Assembly (NCBI GenBank): GCA_035506215.1 | Contig: DATJPW010000219.1 | Location: forward strand, 1 to 64,000 | Direction of reading: 5' to 3' | Length of the DNA: 64,000 nt | DNA from: DATJPW01 sp035506215 | Lineage (GTDB): Bacteria; Desulfobacterota; Desulfomonilia; Desulfomonilales; Desulfomonilaceae | Shown: piece by piece, positions 25,988-34,772 of the stretch | Numbering within the stretch: position 1 is the stretch's first letter | Layout: each line of letters begins with the position of its first letter | Made by a program: the position numbers and the translations under genes | The notes under the pieces: model-generated | What the model was told of the DNA's origin: nothing | Databases searched by the model: none | What the model saw: the letters and a program-made list of their open reading frames with translations, nothing else

Positions 25988-27124
25988 ATGCTGGAAACTC
26001 TGCTTTCCGTGTTCTTCTGGTTCGTTATCATAATCGGTGGAACAATCATTCTCGGTTTCTTTTGGCAATGGTTTTATGGTGCATCGACCAGCCAAGACGA
26101 AACAATCTACTTCAGGACTGAAGATGGATGGAGGCTGGCGCTGCATAGATACTGCCTGCGGGATCACGCCGTTGGATTGCCCGTGGTCCTCTGCCACGGG
26201 CTGAGCGCGAATCGCTACGTCTTCGAGATCCCCGGAGCGCCGTCTCTGGCAGACTTCTTGAGAAAGAACGGCCGCGATGTTTGGGTCGCGGAACTCCGAG
26301 GATCTGGGATGAGCGAACGTCCGGGCTTCAGGCATTCGGACGTACCCTATTCATGGGACTTCGAGGACCACCTTCGACACGATGTGCCTGCCATCATAGA
26401 TTGCGTCCTAACTCGTACAGGCGCTTCCAGAGTCCATTGGGTGGGCCACAGCATGGGAGGATTGCTCATATTGGCCCACTTGGCCTCTCATTCGAATTCC
26501 CAGGTTGCATCGGCGATTACGCTCGGATCTCATACTGACTTTTCGAGCATGGACTCCGGGATCTTTGAGCCTTTGCTGAAATTAAGGTGGCTTCTGAAGC
26601 GATTGCCCATTTCCCCATTGCCATTCTTGGGAAAAATGTTCACACCGTTAGCTCCTTGGGTCCCTTCATTGCTCTTGGGGACCTTTAATCCGAACAACAT
26701 CACCCCCACCGCAGCTCGAAAGATCGTGGCGCTGGCCGCTGAACCCCTGTCTCCCACCGAATTGTGGCTGGATTTTGGCCGATTCTTGGAAACCGGCGTA
26801 TTCGGCCCGGAAAATGGAACGCCTTACCTCACTGGACTTAATAGATCCAACGTGCCGATTTTCCTCATGGGGGGCTCAAAGGATCGTATGGCTCCGCCCG
26901 AGGCAGTTAACGCCGACTGCGAGGAAATCGAAAAATGCATGGAACGCAAGCATCTAATACTTGGTAAGAATTCGGGCTTTGTCGAGGACTATGGCCATAT
27001 GGACCTACTGGTAGGCATTCGCGCCATGACTGAGGTATTTCCGTCAATATTGGCGTGGTTGGAACGGCACGAAGACCCCGGACTAGAACAGGAAGAGAGT
27101 GAGTTGCCCGCGACTCCTGTTTAG
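25988..27124 (+). CDS. Membrane-anchored alpha/beta hydrolase
   Basis: One N-terminal membrane helix (residues about 5-28) is followed by an alpha/beta hydrolase core. The nucleophile elbow GHSMGG holds Ser155; the likely acid is Asp in GGSKDRMAPPEA, and the likely base is His in YGHMDLL near the end. The oxyanion-hole phrase VLCHGLSANRYVFE is visible. It is related to lipases and esterases; the substrate is not predictable. GGAG lies upstream of the ATG. Confidence 0.82.
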   Translation: MLETLLSVFFWFVIIIGGTIILGFFWQWFYGASTSQDETIYFRTEDGWRLALHRYCLRDHAVGLPVVLCHGLSANRYVFEIPGAPSLADFLRKNGRDVWVAELRGSGMSERPGFRHSDVPYSWDFEDHLRHDVPAIIDCVLTRTGASRVHWVGHSMGGLLILAHLASHSNSQVASAITLGSHTDFSSMDSGIFEPLLKLRWLLKRLPISPLPFLGKMFTPLAPWVPSLLLGTFNPNNITPTAARKIVALAAEPLSPTELWLDFGRFLETGVFGPENGTPYLTGLNRSNVPIFLMGGSKDRMAPPEAVNADCEEIEKCMERKHLILGKNSGFVEDYGHMDLLVGIRAMTEVFPSILAWLERHEDPGLEQEESELPATPV

Positions 27125-27281
27125 CACTGTTTGCAGGGCCTCGAAAGCCTTGTTATGCGCAGACACGTGAGTCCCATAGCCGGCTGAGCGAGCAATGAGA
27201 GAACGTGAGTTGCTGATTGCCCAAAATGCCGCCCACAGTCCCGTACTCGCCGTAATCCGTAGAAGGACTCATGGGTTTTGA

Positions 27282-27554
27282 CTATGGCACCGGGACTGGT
27301 ACTCCGAGACACCCTCGAACCGTCCACTGAATCGGGACATCGGGTAAACCGAAACTATACGGAAAATAGCAGGTTGGACACGGCTCATAGCTCGTCCTCG
27401 AACACTGCGGAATCAGCCACAGATTGTACGGGTCCATAGGTTCCGCGGTAACAGCGTTCATGGGAGCGTATGGATTCAGGATGTCAGCGTTTGCCGAACC
27501 CACCGTTAGTAAAGCTATGGTAAGCAGAGCGGCAACAATAAACGTATTTTTCAT
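27282..27554 (-). CDS. Small secreted proline/cysteine-rich protein
   Basis: 90-aa protein with a clear signal peptide (residues 1-23, cleavage after ANA) and a short mature part rich in Pro, Tyr and Cys (CSRTSYEPCPTCYFPYS). Family unknown. CGGAG precedes the ATG, and a near-consensus promoter (27588-27616) lies just upstream, so the gene is likely real and well expressed. Confidence 0.7.
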   Translation of the reverse strand: MKNTFIVAALLTIALLTVGSANADILNPYAPMNAVTAEPMDPYNLWLIPQCSRTSYEPCPTCYFPYSFGLPDVPIQWTVRGCLGVPVPVP

Positions 27555-27559
27555 CTGTC

Positions 27560-27579
27560 AAATCTCCGATCGGGGATTT
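27560..27579. promoter_or_regulatory. 20-bp near-perfect palindrome over the RBS
   Basis: AAATC-T-CCGATCGG-G-GATTT is self-complementary except for one symmetric position pair. It covers the first ~20 nt of the predicted transcript of the small secreted protein and includes its Shine-Dalgarno sequence. It may be an operator or may control translation. Confidence 0.4.
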
Positions 27580-27587
27580 CTGGTAAG

Positions 27588-27616
27588 AGTATAGCCATAA
27601 CACGGCGTTATGTCAA
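27588..27616 (-). promoter_or_regulatory. Promoter of the small secreted protein gene
   Basis: On the minus strand, TTGACA (plus 27611-27616), 17 nt, then TATACT (plus 27588-27593): consensus -35 and 5 of 6 for the -10. The start is predicted near 27581. Confidence 0.7.
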
Positions 27617-27797
27617 TATTTTGATGTGATCTTAAGCAAATATATAATTTTACAATAATTAACTTGATGTTGAGTGGGCTGTGTCTTGCGATCATGTCTC
27701 TAATTGTGTAGACTGACATATGTGGCGACGGCAAGGCGCTCAATAGTAGAAGCGATGTTACAAGGCGTCGTGCCATTCCGAAGCTCATACATTTTGC

Positions 27798-27825
27798 TTG
27801 ACTTAAATTTTCTTGAATCTATATT
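27798..27825 (+). promoter_or_regulatory. Promoter of the yceD-rpmF-fab cluster
   Basis: TTGACT (27798-27803), 16 nt, then TATATT (27820-27825). Both boxes match 5 of 6. The predicted start near 27832 is about 33 nt before the yceD start codon. Confidence 0.6.
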
Positions 27826-27864
27826 CTTTGAGTTTATGCTCGAAGACTTCGATACCGCCGTGAA

Positions 27865-28410
27865 ATGAAAATACGAATCGACGAAATACCGGAAGACGGT
27901 TTGCATCTGAGTTTCTCGGGAGACGAGGATTTTCTCTCCGATGGTGTCAAATCGATTTCCATGTCCGGAGATGTGAAAATAGATCCTCATCTGAGAGGCG
28001 ACATACACATATTACATAGCGGAGAAGATACGACGTTTGTCGGGACAGTCACTGGATTGATGCATCTGCGTTGCTCTCGATGCCTTGGTGAATTCAGTCT
28101 TCAAAAAGAGCTGACACTGGATTTCAAACTCCGGAGCGGAGGACTTCCCGAGGAATTTCGGCAAGACGCCGATGAACAATCAAAAGACGTGCTGTATGTT
28201 GAAGGACAGGAGTTTGATCCTGGGGAAATCATATTGCAGGAGTTTCTTCTCGAAATTCCCATGAAACCATTATGTCGGGAGGACTGTCCCGGACTTTGCC
28301 CCAGATGCGGAGCGTTGAAAGGCTCCACGGAATGTAGATGCGCTGATGAATCCTCGGGAGACCCGCGTTGGGAAGCTCTGGCCCGCCTGAAAAGGAAAAC
28401 CGGACAATGA
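27865..28410 (+). CDS. yceD: DUF177/YceD-family protein
   Basis: Member of the DUF177 family, whose E. coli YceD affects 23S rRNA accumulation and is regularly encoded next to rpmF. Visible features are LRCSRCLGEFSL (about residues 72-83) and the C-terminal Cys cluster C-x3-DCPGLCPRCG (about 136-147), which is likely to bind zinc. rpmF follows 260 nt downstream with a hairpin in between. Confidence 0.9.
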   Translation: MKIRIDEIPEDGLHLSFSGDEDFLSDGVKSISMSGDVKIDPHLRGDIHILHSGEDTTFVGTVTGLMHLRCSRCLGEFSLQKELTLDFKLRSGGLPEEFRQDADEQSKDVLYVEGQEFDPGEIILQEFLLEIPMKPLCREDCPGLCPRCGALKGSTECRCADESSGDPRWEALARLKRKTGQ

Positions 28411-28489
28411 CTCTCAGCGTGAGTGAAGAACTTGCTTTCAGTGACCGTCCGGTATGAAAGATGCAAATGGAAATGTTCACGGACCATAA

Positions 28490-28520
28490 AAACCGTCTGC
28501 GCTTTGCGATGAGGCGGTTT
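28490..28520 (+). terminator. Hairpin between yceD and rpmF (attenuator-like)
   Basis: AAACCGTCT (28490-28498) pairs with AGGCGGTTT (28512-28520), nine base pairs including one G-U, followed by only three T. It could be a partial terminator or a processing or regulatory hairpin setting the yceD:rpmF ratio. Confidence 0.35.
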
Positions 28521-28669
28521 CCTGAAGCGAGCGCCCGCGAGTAATTCCAACAGTCCTTGATTTCGAGGGTTTTCCCGGCATCAACGATTTTACTGACATT
28601 CAACCGCGCACAAATCCGAATTTTGCGGTTGACTTTAAAAAATAAGAATCAATATCAAGAGGATGCACA

Positions 28670-28846
28670 ATGCCAGTACCAAAAAAGCGTGTTTCCCGTA
28701 CCAGGAGAGACAAACGCAGGACCCATAAGAAATTGACGCCCGTCAACCTGGTGGCCTGTCCACAATGCTCCGAGCCCATGATGCCGCACAGAATCTGTCC
28801 TTCCTGCGGCTTTTATAAGAACAGGACCGTTGTTGAAACAGAGTAA
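28670..28846 (+). CDS. rpmF: 50S ribosomal protein L32
   Basis: 58-aa protein beginning MPVPKKRVSRTRRDKRRTHK, the L32 signature, with the four zinc-ligand cysteines CPQC...CPSCG. AAGAGGA precedes the ATG. In most bacteria rpmF is followed by plsX and fabH; here fabD starts 13 nt after the rpmF stop. Confidence 0.96.
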   Translation: MPVPKKRVSRTRRDKRRTHKKLTPVNLVACPQCSEPMMPHRICPSCGFYKNRTVVETE

Positions 28847-28859
28847 CAATCTCGGAAAC

Positions 28860-29825
28860 ATGGCAGCCGCTGCAATTAAAAAAGAGAACCGATTGGTGGC
28901 CTTTATGTTTCCGGGTCAGGGATCTCAATATCCCGGGATGGCCATGGATCTTGCTCGGGAGTGTCAACCTGCCAGAATGTTGCTTGAACAGGCCGATGAA
29001 GTCCTCGGTTATTCCCTCACAAAAATTATGTTCGGTTCGAGCGGGAATGACCTGAACCGCACCGTTCATACACAACCGGCGGTGTTTGTTCATTCTATGG
29101 CATTGTTGGAAGTTTTGAAGGAACATTGTCATCTGACGCCGATCATGGCGGCCGGGCATTCATTAGGAGAGTACTCGGCGCTGTGCGCTGCGGGGGCTCT
29201 GGAATTCGAGGCCGCTCTCGACATTATCCGAGTCCGTGCGGAAGGTATGGACAGCTCGCAGCCCGCCGGCACCTGCGGTATGGCGGCGCTCATAGGCATC
29301 TCCCGACAAGAAGTCCTGGATTTGATAGATAGATGTCGTGAGAATGTCACACTGGAAGCGGCGAATTTCAATGCGCCCGATCAGGTGGTCATCTCAGGTC
29401 ATATCCAGGGTATAAATCGGGTCATAGAAGCTTTGAAGAATGTAAAAAGGGCAAGAGCGGTGATGCTGCCGGTTTCATCGGCCTTTCACACAAATCTTAT
29501 GAAACCGGCCAGTGAGGCCTTGCATGCAAGGCTCCAAGGCGTGACGCTGAAGCAGCCCCTTTTTGCGGTCGTATCGAACGTAAGCGCCAAGCCGTATCCC
29601 GCGTCCGATCATGAATCAAAACGGCTCTTGATCGATCAAGTCGTGCGCCCTGTTCTGTGGGAAGATTCTGTTCGGGCCATGGTGAGCAGCGGCGTGGAAG
29701 TCTTCATGGAAGTAGGACCAGGAAAAGTGCTGACCGGTTTACTTCGTCGAATTGACCGGAAGGCCGAAGCGGTTGCCATTTCTGGAATCGAAGATATTCG
29801 ATCTTACCTGGAGTCAAGCCATTGA
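28860..29825 (+). CDS. fabD: Malonyl-CoA:ACP transacylase
   Basis: Transfers malonyl from CoA to ACP to feed fatty-acid elongation. Motifs: FPGQGSQ (residues 17-23), catalytic Ser101 in GHSLGEYSAL, catalytic His in SSAFHTNLM, and the late GPGKVLTGL. The ATG at 28860 is chosen over a TTG at 28830 that would overlap rpmF. Its stop overlaps the TTG start of fabG. Confidence 0.95.
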   Translation: MAAAAIKKENRLVAFMFPGQGSQYPGMAMDLARECQPARMLLEQADEVLGYSLTKIMFGSSGNDLNRTVHTQPAVFVHSMALLEVLKEHCHLTPIMAAGHSLGEYSALCAAGALEFEAALDIIRVRAEGMDSSQPAGTCGMAALIGISRQEVLDLIDRCRENVTLEAANFNAPDQVVISGHIQGINRVIEALKNVKRARAVMLPVSSAFHTNLMKPASEALHARLQGVTLKQPLFAVVSNVSAKPYPASDHESKRLLIDQVVRPVLWEDSVRAMVSSGVEVFMEVGPGKVLTGLLRRIDRKAEAVAISGIEDIRSYLESSH

Positions 29826-30589
29826 GTCCGAACCTGCTGTCACTGATTTCGCTGGAGGGCAAGACCGCTCTGGTCACAGGGGGGTCCAGGGGTATCGGAA
29901 AGATTATCTGCCTGACCCTGGCCAAAGCGGGCGCCTTTGTGGCGATAAACTACCGCGCTGAAGAGAAGGCTGCCGAAAACGTGCTAAAAGTGATAAAGGA
30001 ACAAGGTGGCGACGGTGAGCTCGAACGGTTTGATGTGGCTGATCCAAGCGGAGTTGAAAGAGGTGTGGCCGCGATTGTGAGTCGAAGAGGAAGTATCGAC
30101 ATATTGGTCAACAATGCCGGTATTGCCCACGACGGCCTGATAGGCAGGATGAAAGATGAAGACTGGAATGAGGTCCTGGCTACTAACCTGACAGGATCAT
30201 TTCATGTTTCCAGGGCAGTAAGCAAAATAATGATTCGGAAGAGAACCGGCCGAATCATCAATATCACCTCGACGGCCGGAGAGATCGGCAACGCCGGTCA
30301 GGTTAATTATTCCGCGGCCAAAGCGGGTCTTATTGGTTTCACAAGGGCTTTGGCCAGGGAATTGGCACCCCGAAACATCCTGGTGAACGCGGTTTCCCCT
30401 GGCATTATTGAAGGCGGCATGGGAGATCGACTCACTGATGAACAACTGGATGCGATCCGGACACATATTCCGTTGCGCAAGTCCGGGACACCCGAGGATG
30501 TGGCTGCTGCCGTCCTTTTTCTCTGTTCTGGCATGTCAGATTACGTCACCGGTCAGACGATACGGGTCAACGGCGGACTGTATATGTGA
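29822..30589 (+). CDS. fabG: 3-oxoacyl-ACP reductase
   Basis: SDR enzyme that reduces 3-ketoacyl-ACP with NADPH. Cofactor motif TGGSRGIG (about residues 19-26), NNAG, and catalytic Ser-Tyr-Lys in ITSTAGEIGNAGQVNYSAAKAG. It starts with TTG at 29822, eight bases after GGAG, and overlaps the fabD stop by 4 nt (TTGA). The overlap supports translational coupling. Confidence 0.94.
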   Translation: MSPNLLSLISLEGKTALVTGGSRGIGKIICLTLAKAGAFVAINYRAEEKAAENVLKVIKEQGGDGELERFDVADPSGVERGVAAIVSRRGSIDILVNNAGIAHDGLIGRMKDEDWNEVLATNLTGSFHVSRAVSKIMIRKRTGRIINITSTAGEIGNAGQVNYSAAKAGLIGFTRALARELAPRNILVNAVSPGIIEGGMGDRLTDEQLDAIRTHIPLRKSGTPEDVAAAVLFLCSGMSDYVTGQTIRVNGGLYM

Positions 30590-30700
30590 GTGAGTTTACG
30601 GGTAATGAATGTCGTGCTCATTTTAAGCACTTGAACTTTGACACCATTTCCGGCATGGTCAAACAGCGCTCATGGCGTAAAAAGTAGGAGGACACCGAAT

Positions 30701-30937
30701 ATGGATGATGTGGAAAAAAGAGTCGTGGACCTTATCGCTGAAGTCCTTGTGGATGTGAAGAAAGAGAACATCCGGATGGATTCCAAAATAGTCGAAGACC
30801 TCGGCGCGGAATCTCTGGATATTTACGACATGATCGCTTTGCTGGAAGACGAGTTCAGTCTGGAGATCAGCGACGAAGAGGTGGAGAAGATTCAGACTGT
30901 TCAGGATGTGGCCAATTTCATAAAGGAACGCAAGTGA
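30701..30937 (+). CDS. acpP: Acyl carrier protein
   Basis: 78-aa acidic protein that carries the growing acyl chain on phosphopantetheine. The attachment site is Ser38 in GAESLDIYDM; the usual DSL is ESL here. The ATG at 30701 has AGGAGG nine bases upstream. It lies between fabG and fabF as in the canonical cluster. Confidence 0.93.
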   Translation: MDDVEKRVVDLIAEVLVDVKKENIRMDSKIVEDLGAESLDIYDMIALLEDEFSLEISDEEVEKIQTVQDVANFIKERK

Positions 30938-30980
30938 GCTATCCTGAACTGCAGCCGGCCCGTGTGCCTCGGAGGAGAAT

Positions 30981-32219
30981 GTGCCGCACAGAGTCCTGAT
31001 TACGGGAATGGGAATGGTAACCTGCCTGGGAGCGGGAGTCGATGCCAATTGGCAATCGCTCATCGCCGGTCGCTCGGGAATAAGACCGATCACATTATTT
31101 GATGCGACATCCTACCAAACCCGCATTGCCGGAGAAGTCGATGGGAACTTTGATCCGGAAGGACGGGTGAACCCAAAAGAACTCCGCCGACTCGATCGCT
31201 ATCAACAGTTCGCCCTAGTGGCTGCAGGGGAAGCGATGAGTGACGCCGGCCTGGATTACCCGCCTGAAAACCCGTATCGGAGCGGAGTAGTTGTAGGCTC
31301 AGGAATGGGAGGGCTGGAAACCATCGAAGAAGGGGTCCGGTCCGTTACGACGAAAGGACCGAAAGGCGCTCATCCGCTGCTGATTCCAAAAGCGGTTATC
31401 AATCTGGCATCCGGTATATTGGCCATCAAATACGGATTTAGAGGACCCAATTTTGGAATAGTGAATGCCTGCACTTCGGGTACATCTGCGGTAGGCGAAG
31501 CCTTCAGGATTGTCCGTGAAGGTCGCGCGGACGTCATGATGACCGGAGGCGCCGAGGCGGTAGTCACGAAACTCGCTGTGGCTAGTTTTAACGCTCTACG
31601 AGCCCTGTCCACCAGGAATGACGAGCCGGAGAGAGCTTCCAGACCTTTCGATCTCAGAAGAGACGGGTTTGTGATTTCTGAGGGAGCGGGCATACTTATA
31701 CTGGAATCCGAGGAGCACTGTGCTAAACGAGGAGCGAAGGTGCACGGCGAGATCATCGGTTACGGCTCGACCGACGACGGTTATCACTTGGTAATGCCGG
31801 ACCCTAGCGCGGACGGCGCGTACTGGTGCATGAAACAGGCTTTGGAAGATGCAGGCGTGCAAACCGAGCAGATCGGATACATCAACGCGCACGGGACATC
31901 CACCGATCTGAATGATAAGATGGAGACTCTGGCCATAAAACGACTATTCAACAAGTCAGCCTGGGGAGTTGCCATCAGTTCGACCAAGTCCATGACCGGA
32001 CACCTGATAGGCGCGGCAGGGGCTGTCGAGGCAATCTATACCGTTATGGCAATGAAGAATGGAATTGTTCCACCAACCATAAACCTGGAGGAACGTGACC
32101 CCGAGTGTGATTTGGACTACACACCAAACAAAGCGGTGCAAAGAGATCTTGATTATGCCCTCTCCAACAGTTTCGCGTTCGGGGGCCAGAACGCCTGCCT
32201 TGTGTTAAAAAGAGTCTGA
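30981..32219 (+). CDS. fabF: 3-oxoacyl-ACP synthase II
   Basis: Elongating condensing enzyme. The active-site triad is visible: Cys164 in VNACTSGTSA, His in NAHGTSTDLND and His in SMTGHLIGAAG. The start is GTG at 30981 with GGAGGAG directly upstream. It directly precedes rpiB (3 nt between). Confidence 0.96.
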   Translation: MPHRVLITGMGMVTCLGAGVDANWQSLIAGRSGIRPITLFDATSYQTRIAGEVDGNFDPEGRVNPKELRRLDRYQQFALVAAGEAMSDAGLDYPPENPYRSGVVVGSGMGGLETIEEGVRSVTTKGPKGAHPLLIPKAVINLASGILAIKYGFRGPNFGIVNACTSGTSAVGEAFRIVREGRADVMMTGGAEAVVTKLAVASFNALRALSTRNDEPERASRPFDLRRDGFVISEGAGILILESEEHCAKRGAKVHGEIIGYGSTDDGYHLVMPDPSADGAYWCMKQALEDAGVQTEQIGYINAHGTSTDLNDKMETLAIKRLFNKSAWGVAISSTKSMTGHLIGAAGAVEAIYTVMAMKNGIVPPTINLEERDPECDLDYTPNKAVQRDLDYALSNSFAFGGQNACLVLKRV

Positions 32220-32222
32220 GCA

Positions 32223-32657
32223 ATGGAAACCATTCTGATCGGTTCCGACCACGCGGGGTTCTCTCTGAAGACATTTCTTAAGGAATACCTGAGGCGACAG
32301 GGTCTGTCAGTCGTTGACGTGGGTTGTCAGTCGAAGGAATCGTGTGATTATCCTGATTATGCCCGGGAGGTTTGTCGCCGCATTATGCACGGCGAGGCAT
32401 CCCGTGGTATACTTATTTGTGGGACCGGCCTCGGTATGTGTATGGCAGCGAACCGTTTCCCCGGTATTCGTGCTGCTCTTTGTACTACCGAGTTTCACGC
32501 GAAGATGGGTAGGACTCACAACGATTCAAACGTCCTCGCTTTGGGAGGACGGGTTACCGGTGAAGAATTGGCTTTGTCCATCTTGAAAACCTGGCTCGAA
32601 ACTGGCTTCGAGGGTGGACGGCATCAGAGACGTATCGACCTTATAGACGCCAGTTGA
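32223..32657 (+). CDS. rpiB: Ribose-5-phosphate isomerase B
   Basis: RpiB/LacAB-family sugar isomerase interconverting ribulose-5-P and ribose-5-P in the pentose phosphate pathway. GSDHAGFSLK at the N-terminus and the phosphate/active-site loop ICGTGLGMCMAANR (about residues 62-75) are diagnostic. The length of 144 aa is normal. Placement between fabF and glyA is a conserved arrangement in many Desulfobacterota. Confidence 0.93.
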   Translation: METILIGSDHAGFSLKTFLKEYLRRQGLSVVDVGCQSKESCDYPDYAREVCRRIMHGEASRGILICGTGLGMCMAANRFPGIRAALCTTEFHAKMGRTHNDSNVLALGGRVTGEELALSILKTWLETGFEGGRHQRRIDLIDAS

Positions 32658-32884
32658 CCGATCAAAATCGTGACAGCACGAATCGAAAGAACATTCGTTT
32701 GAACAATGCCTGAGTTCTCCGGCCAAGACTAATGACCGGCGTTTCCTCGCCGAGTCGTGAAGTCGATCCAGGGCTCGCAGGTATTCCCGACAAATGCTAA
32801 ACTGAGAATTGGGTTTTCGGACAATAACTGTTCACCGACTTAAGAGATTGGCCCTTGCTTTTACGCCACTATATAGGAAACACT

Positions 32885-34141
32885 ATGACCCCGCTCGAGC
32901 GGACTGACCCCGAAATATTTAAGATTGTACAGAAAGAGAAAGAACGTCAGGAGCATCGTCTGGAGCTGATTGCTTCGGAGAATTTCACTTCTTCGGCAGT
33001 GATGGAGGCCCAAGGCAGCATTCTGACCAACAAATATGCCGAAGGATACCCGGGCAGACGCTACTATGCCGGGTGCGTAAACGTAGATGTGGTTGAAGAT
33101 CTGGCACGAAAACGCGCGATGGACCTGTTCCACGCCGAGCACGCCAACGTCCAGCCGCATTCAGGCACTCAGGCCAACATGGCCGTCTATTTTTCCGTAA
33201 TGAAGCCGGGTGATACTTATCTGGGCATGGATCTGAGCCATGGTGGCCATTTGTCCATGGGGTCCCCAAAAAACTTTTCCGGGACAATTTACAAAGTCAT
33301 TCCATATTCGGTGCGCGCTGATGACCACCGGATAGATTATGACCAGGTCAGAGATCTCGCGAGGCGGCACAGGCCGCGAATGATCATCGCGGGCGCAAGC
33401 GCCTATTCCAGAATAATCGATTATTCAACCTTTGCTGAAATCGCCAATGAAGTCGAGGCCGTGCTTATGGCGGATATAGCGCACATAGCGGGGCTTGTGC
33501 TGGCAGATCTGCATCCCTCGCCCATACCTTATGCAGATTTCGTCACCACCACCACACACAAAACCCTGCGCGGTCCCAGAGGCGGGATGGTTATGTGCAA
33601 GAAGCAATACGCTAAGGCACTGGACTCCTGCATATTTCCGGGAATGCAAGGCGGGCCCTTGATGCATGTGATAGCGGCCAAGGCTGTCGCACTGTCTGAG
33701 GCGGCCACAGAAGAATTCCGGAGCTACCAGCGCAGGACCGTAATCAACGCCAAAGCCCTGGCTCAAGCCCTTCTGGAGCTTGGTTTCTCATTGGTTTCGG
33801 GCGGAACCGACAATCATCTGGTGCTGATAGACCTCTCAAACAGAGGTATAACGGGCGCCGATGCTCAAGAAGCTCTGGAAAAGGCATGGATCACGGTTAA
33901 CAAGAACTCTGTCCCGTTCGACAAGCTTCCACCAGCCAAGGCTTCGGGAATAAGGCTCGGTACACCCGCAGTAACCACTCGCTCTATGGGACCCGATGAA
34001 ATGCGACTGATTGCTCTGTTCATCTCCACGATCTTGACAAATTGGGGAGATGAAAAGATGATCGTTCAGATCAGAAGTCAGGTGAAGGAGCTATGTGATC
34101 GGTTCCCACTGTATTCGACTGACGGAAACGGAAGCAATTGA
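32885..34141 (+). CDS. glyA: Serine hydroxymethyltransferase
   Basis: PLP enzyme converting serine and tetrahydrofolate to glycine and methylene-THF. Lys226 in TTTTHKTLRGPRGG binds PLP. The N-terminal LELIASENFTS and ILTNKYAEGYPGRRYYAGC are diagnostic. The ATG at 32885, with AGGAA six bases upstream, is chosen over an upstream TTG at 32855. Its stop overlaps the next ATG (TGATG). Confidence 0.97.
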   Translation: MTPLERTDPEIFKIVQKEKERQEHRLELIASENFTSSAVMEAQGSILTNKYAEGYPGRRYYAGCVNVDVVEDLARKRAMDLFHAEHANVQPHSGTQANMAVYFSVMKPGDTYLGMDLSHGGHLSMGSPKNFSGTIYKVIPYSVRADDHRIDYDQVRDLARRHRPRMIIAGASAYSRIIDYSTFAEIANEVEAVLMADIAHIAGLVLADLHPSPIPYADFVTTTTHKTLRGPRGGMVMCKKQYAKALDSCIFPGMQGGPLMHVIAAKAVALSEAATEEFRSYQRRTVINAKALAQALLELGFSLVSGGTDNHLVLIDLSNRGITGADAQEALEKAWITVNKNSVPFDKLPPAKASGIRLGTPAVTTRSMGPDEMRLIALFISTILTNWGDEKMIVQIRSQVKELCDRFPLYSTDGNGSN

Positions 34142-34608
34142 TGAATAATAACAGACCGGGCTCCATACAATGGTTTCCAAGCAGGAGATTCGACACTGAC
34201 TTTCCGCTGGTCCTGTGGTTTGTCGGTCTCTGGTTCTATCTGAAGAGTTTTTTGTACCTCTGCTACCTTTATATGTTGGGATTGGACCCTCCCCCTTTGC
34301 CTGTTGCTGCCAAGGTAGAGGTTGTATATTTTGCCGTGGCCTTGCTGCCCTCCTTATTCCTCGGCCTTGCCATGTGGAATGAAATGAGGCGCTGGATAGT
34401 TCCGGCCATCGCGTTCCTGGCTATCGACACCCCCCTGTTAATCTTTCACGTGTTTCGGTTGGGCGATGCGGGTTACCTTGATTCCGGCCTGACCCTGACC
34501 GGCGCGCTGGAGTTTGGAAGCCTTGCCCTCAATGTCGTGGCTTTTGCGTGGCTGATAACATCGTATTCGCAGCTCATGATTGAACGCGAGCGGAAACCTG
34601 TCCGTTGA
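34141..34608 (+). CDS. Hypothetical four-helix membrane protein
   Basis: 155-aa hydrophobic protein with about four membrane helices (residues 22-48, 58-82, 86-106, 120-145). No family recognised. It is translationally coupled to glyA through the TGATG overlap, so it belongs to the same operon. Function unknown. Confidence 0.7.
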   Translation: MNNNRPGSIQWFPSRRFDTDFPLVLWFVGLWFYLKSFLYLCYLYMLGLDPPPLPVAAKVEVVYFAVALLPSLFLGLAMWNEMRRWIVPAIAFLAIDTPLLIFHVFRLGDAGYLDSGLTLTGALEFGSLALNVVAFAWLITSYSQLMIERERKPVR

Positions 34609-34736
34609 TCCGCTGCTTGCCGCCTCTCGACATATGCGAATCAAGAGATATCGCGTAGCTGCGCTAATTCCTTCCTTATAGGCCTTTCCTTGTTGCTCGG
34701 GCCATTGAATCCGATCCCGGCAACAGCAAAAATCTG

Positions 34737-34766
34737 TTGACAAAATTCGTTCATTTCTGGTATGTT
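34737..34766 (+). promoter_or_regulatory. Promoter of the intergenic small RNA
   Basis: Consensus -35 TTGACA (34737-34742), 18 nt, then TATGTT (34761-34766, 4 of 6). No gene start follows for the next 300 nt, only the RNA-like stretch ending at 34862. Confidence 0.6.
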
Positions 34767-34772
34767 ATTACA

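Noticed and set aside
27700..28008. Minus-strand frames overlapping the start of yceD
   Set aside because: They are antisense to yceD and its promoter, with no ribosome-binding site or family match.
32658..32884. Glycine riboswitch upstream of glyA
   Set aside because: No tandem aptamer-like conserved boxes are visible in the 225-nt spacer.
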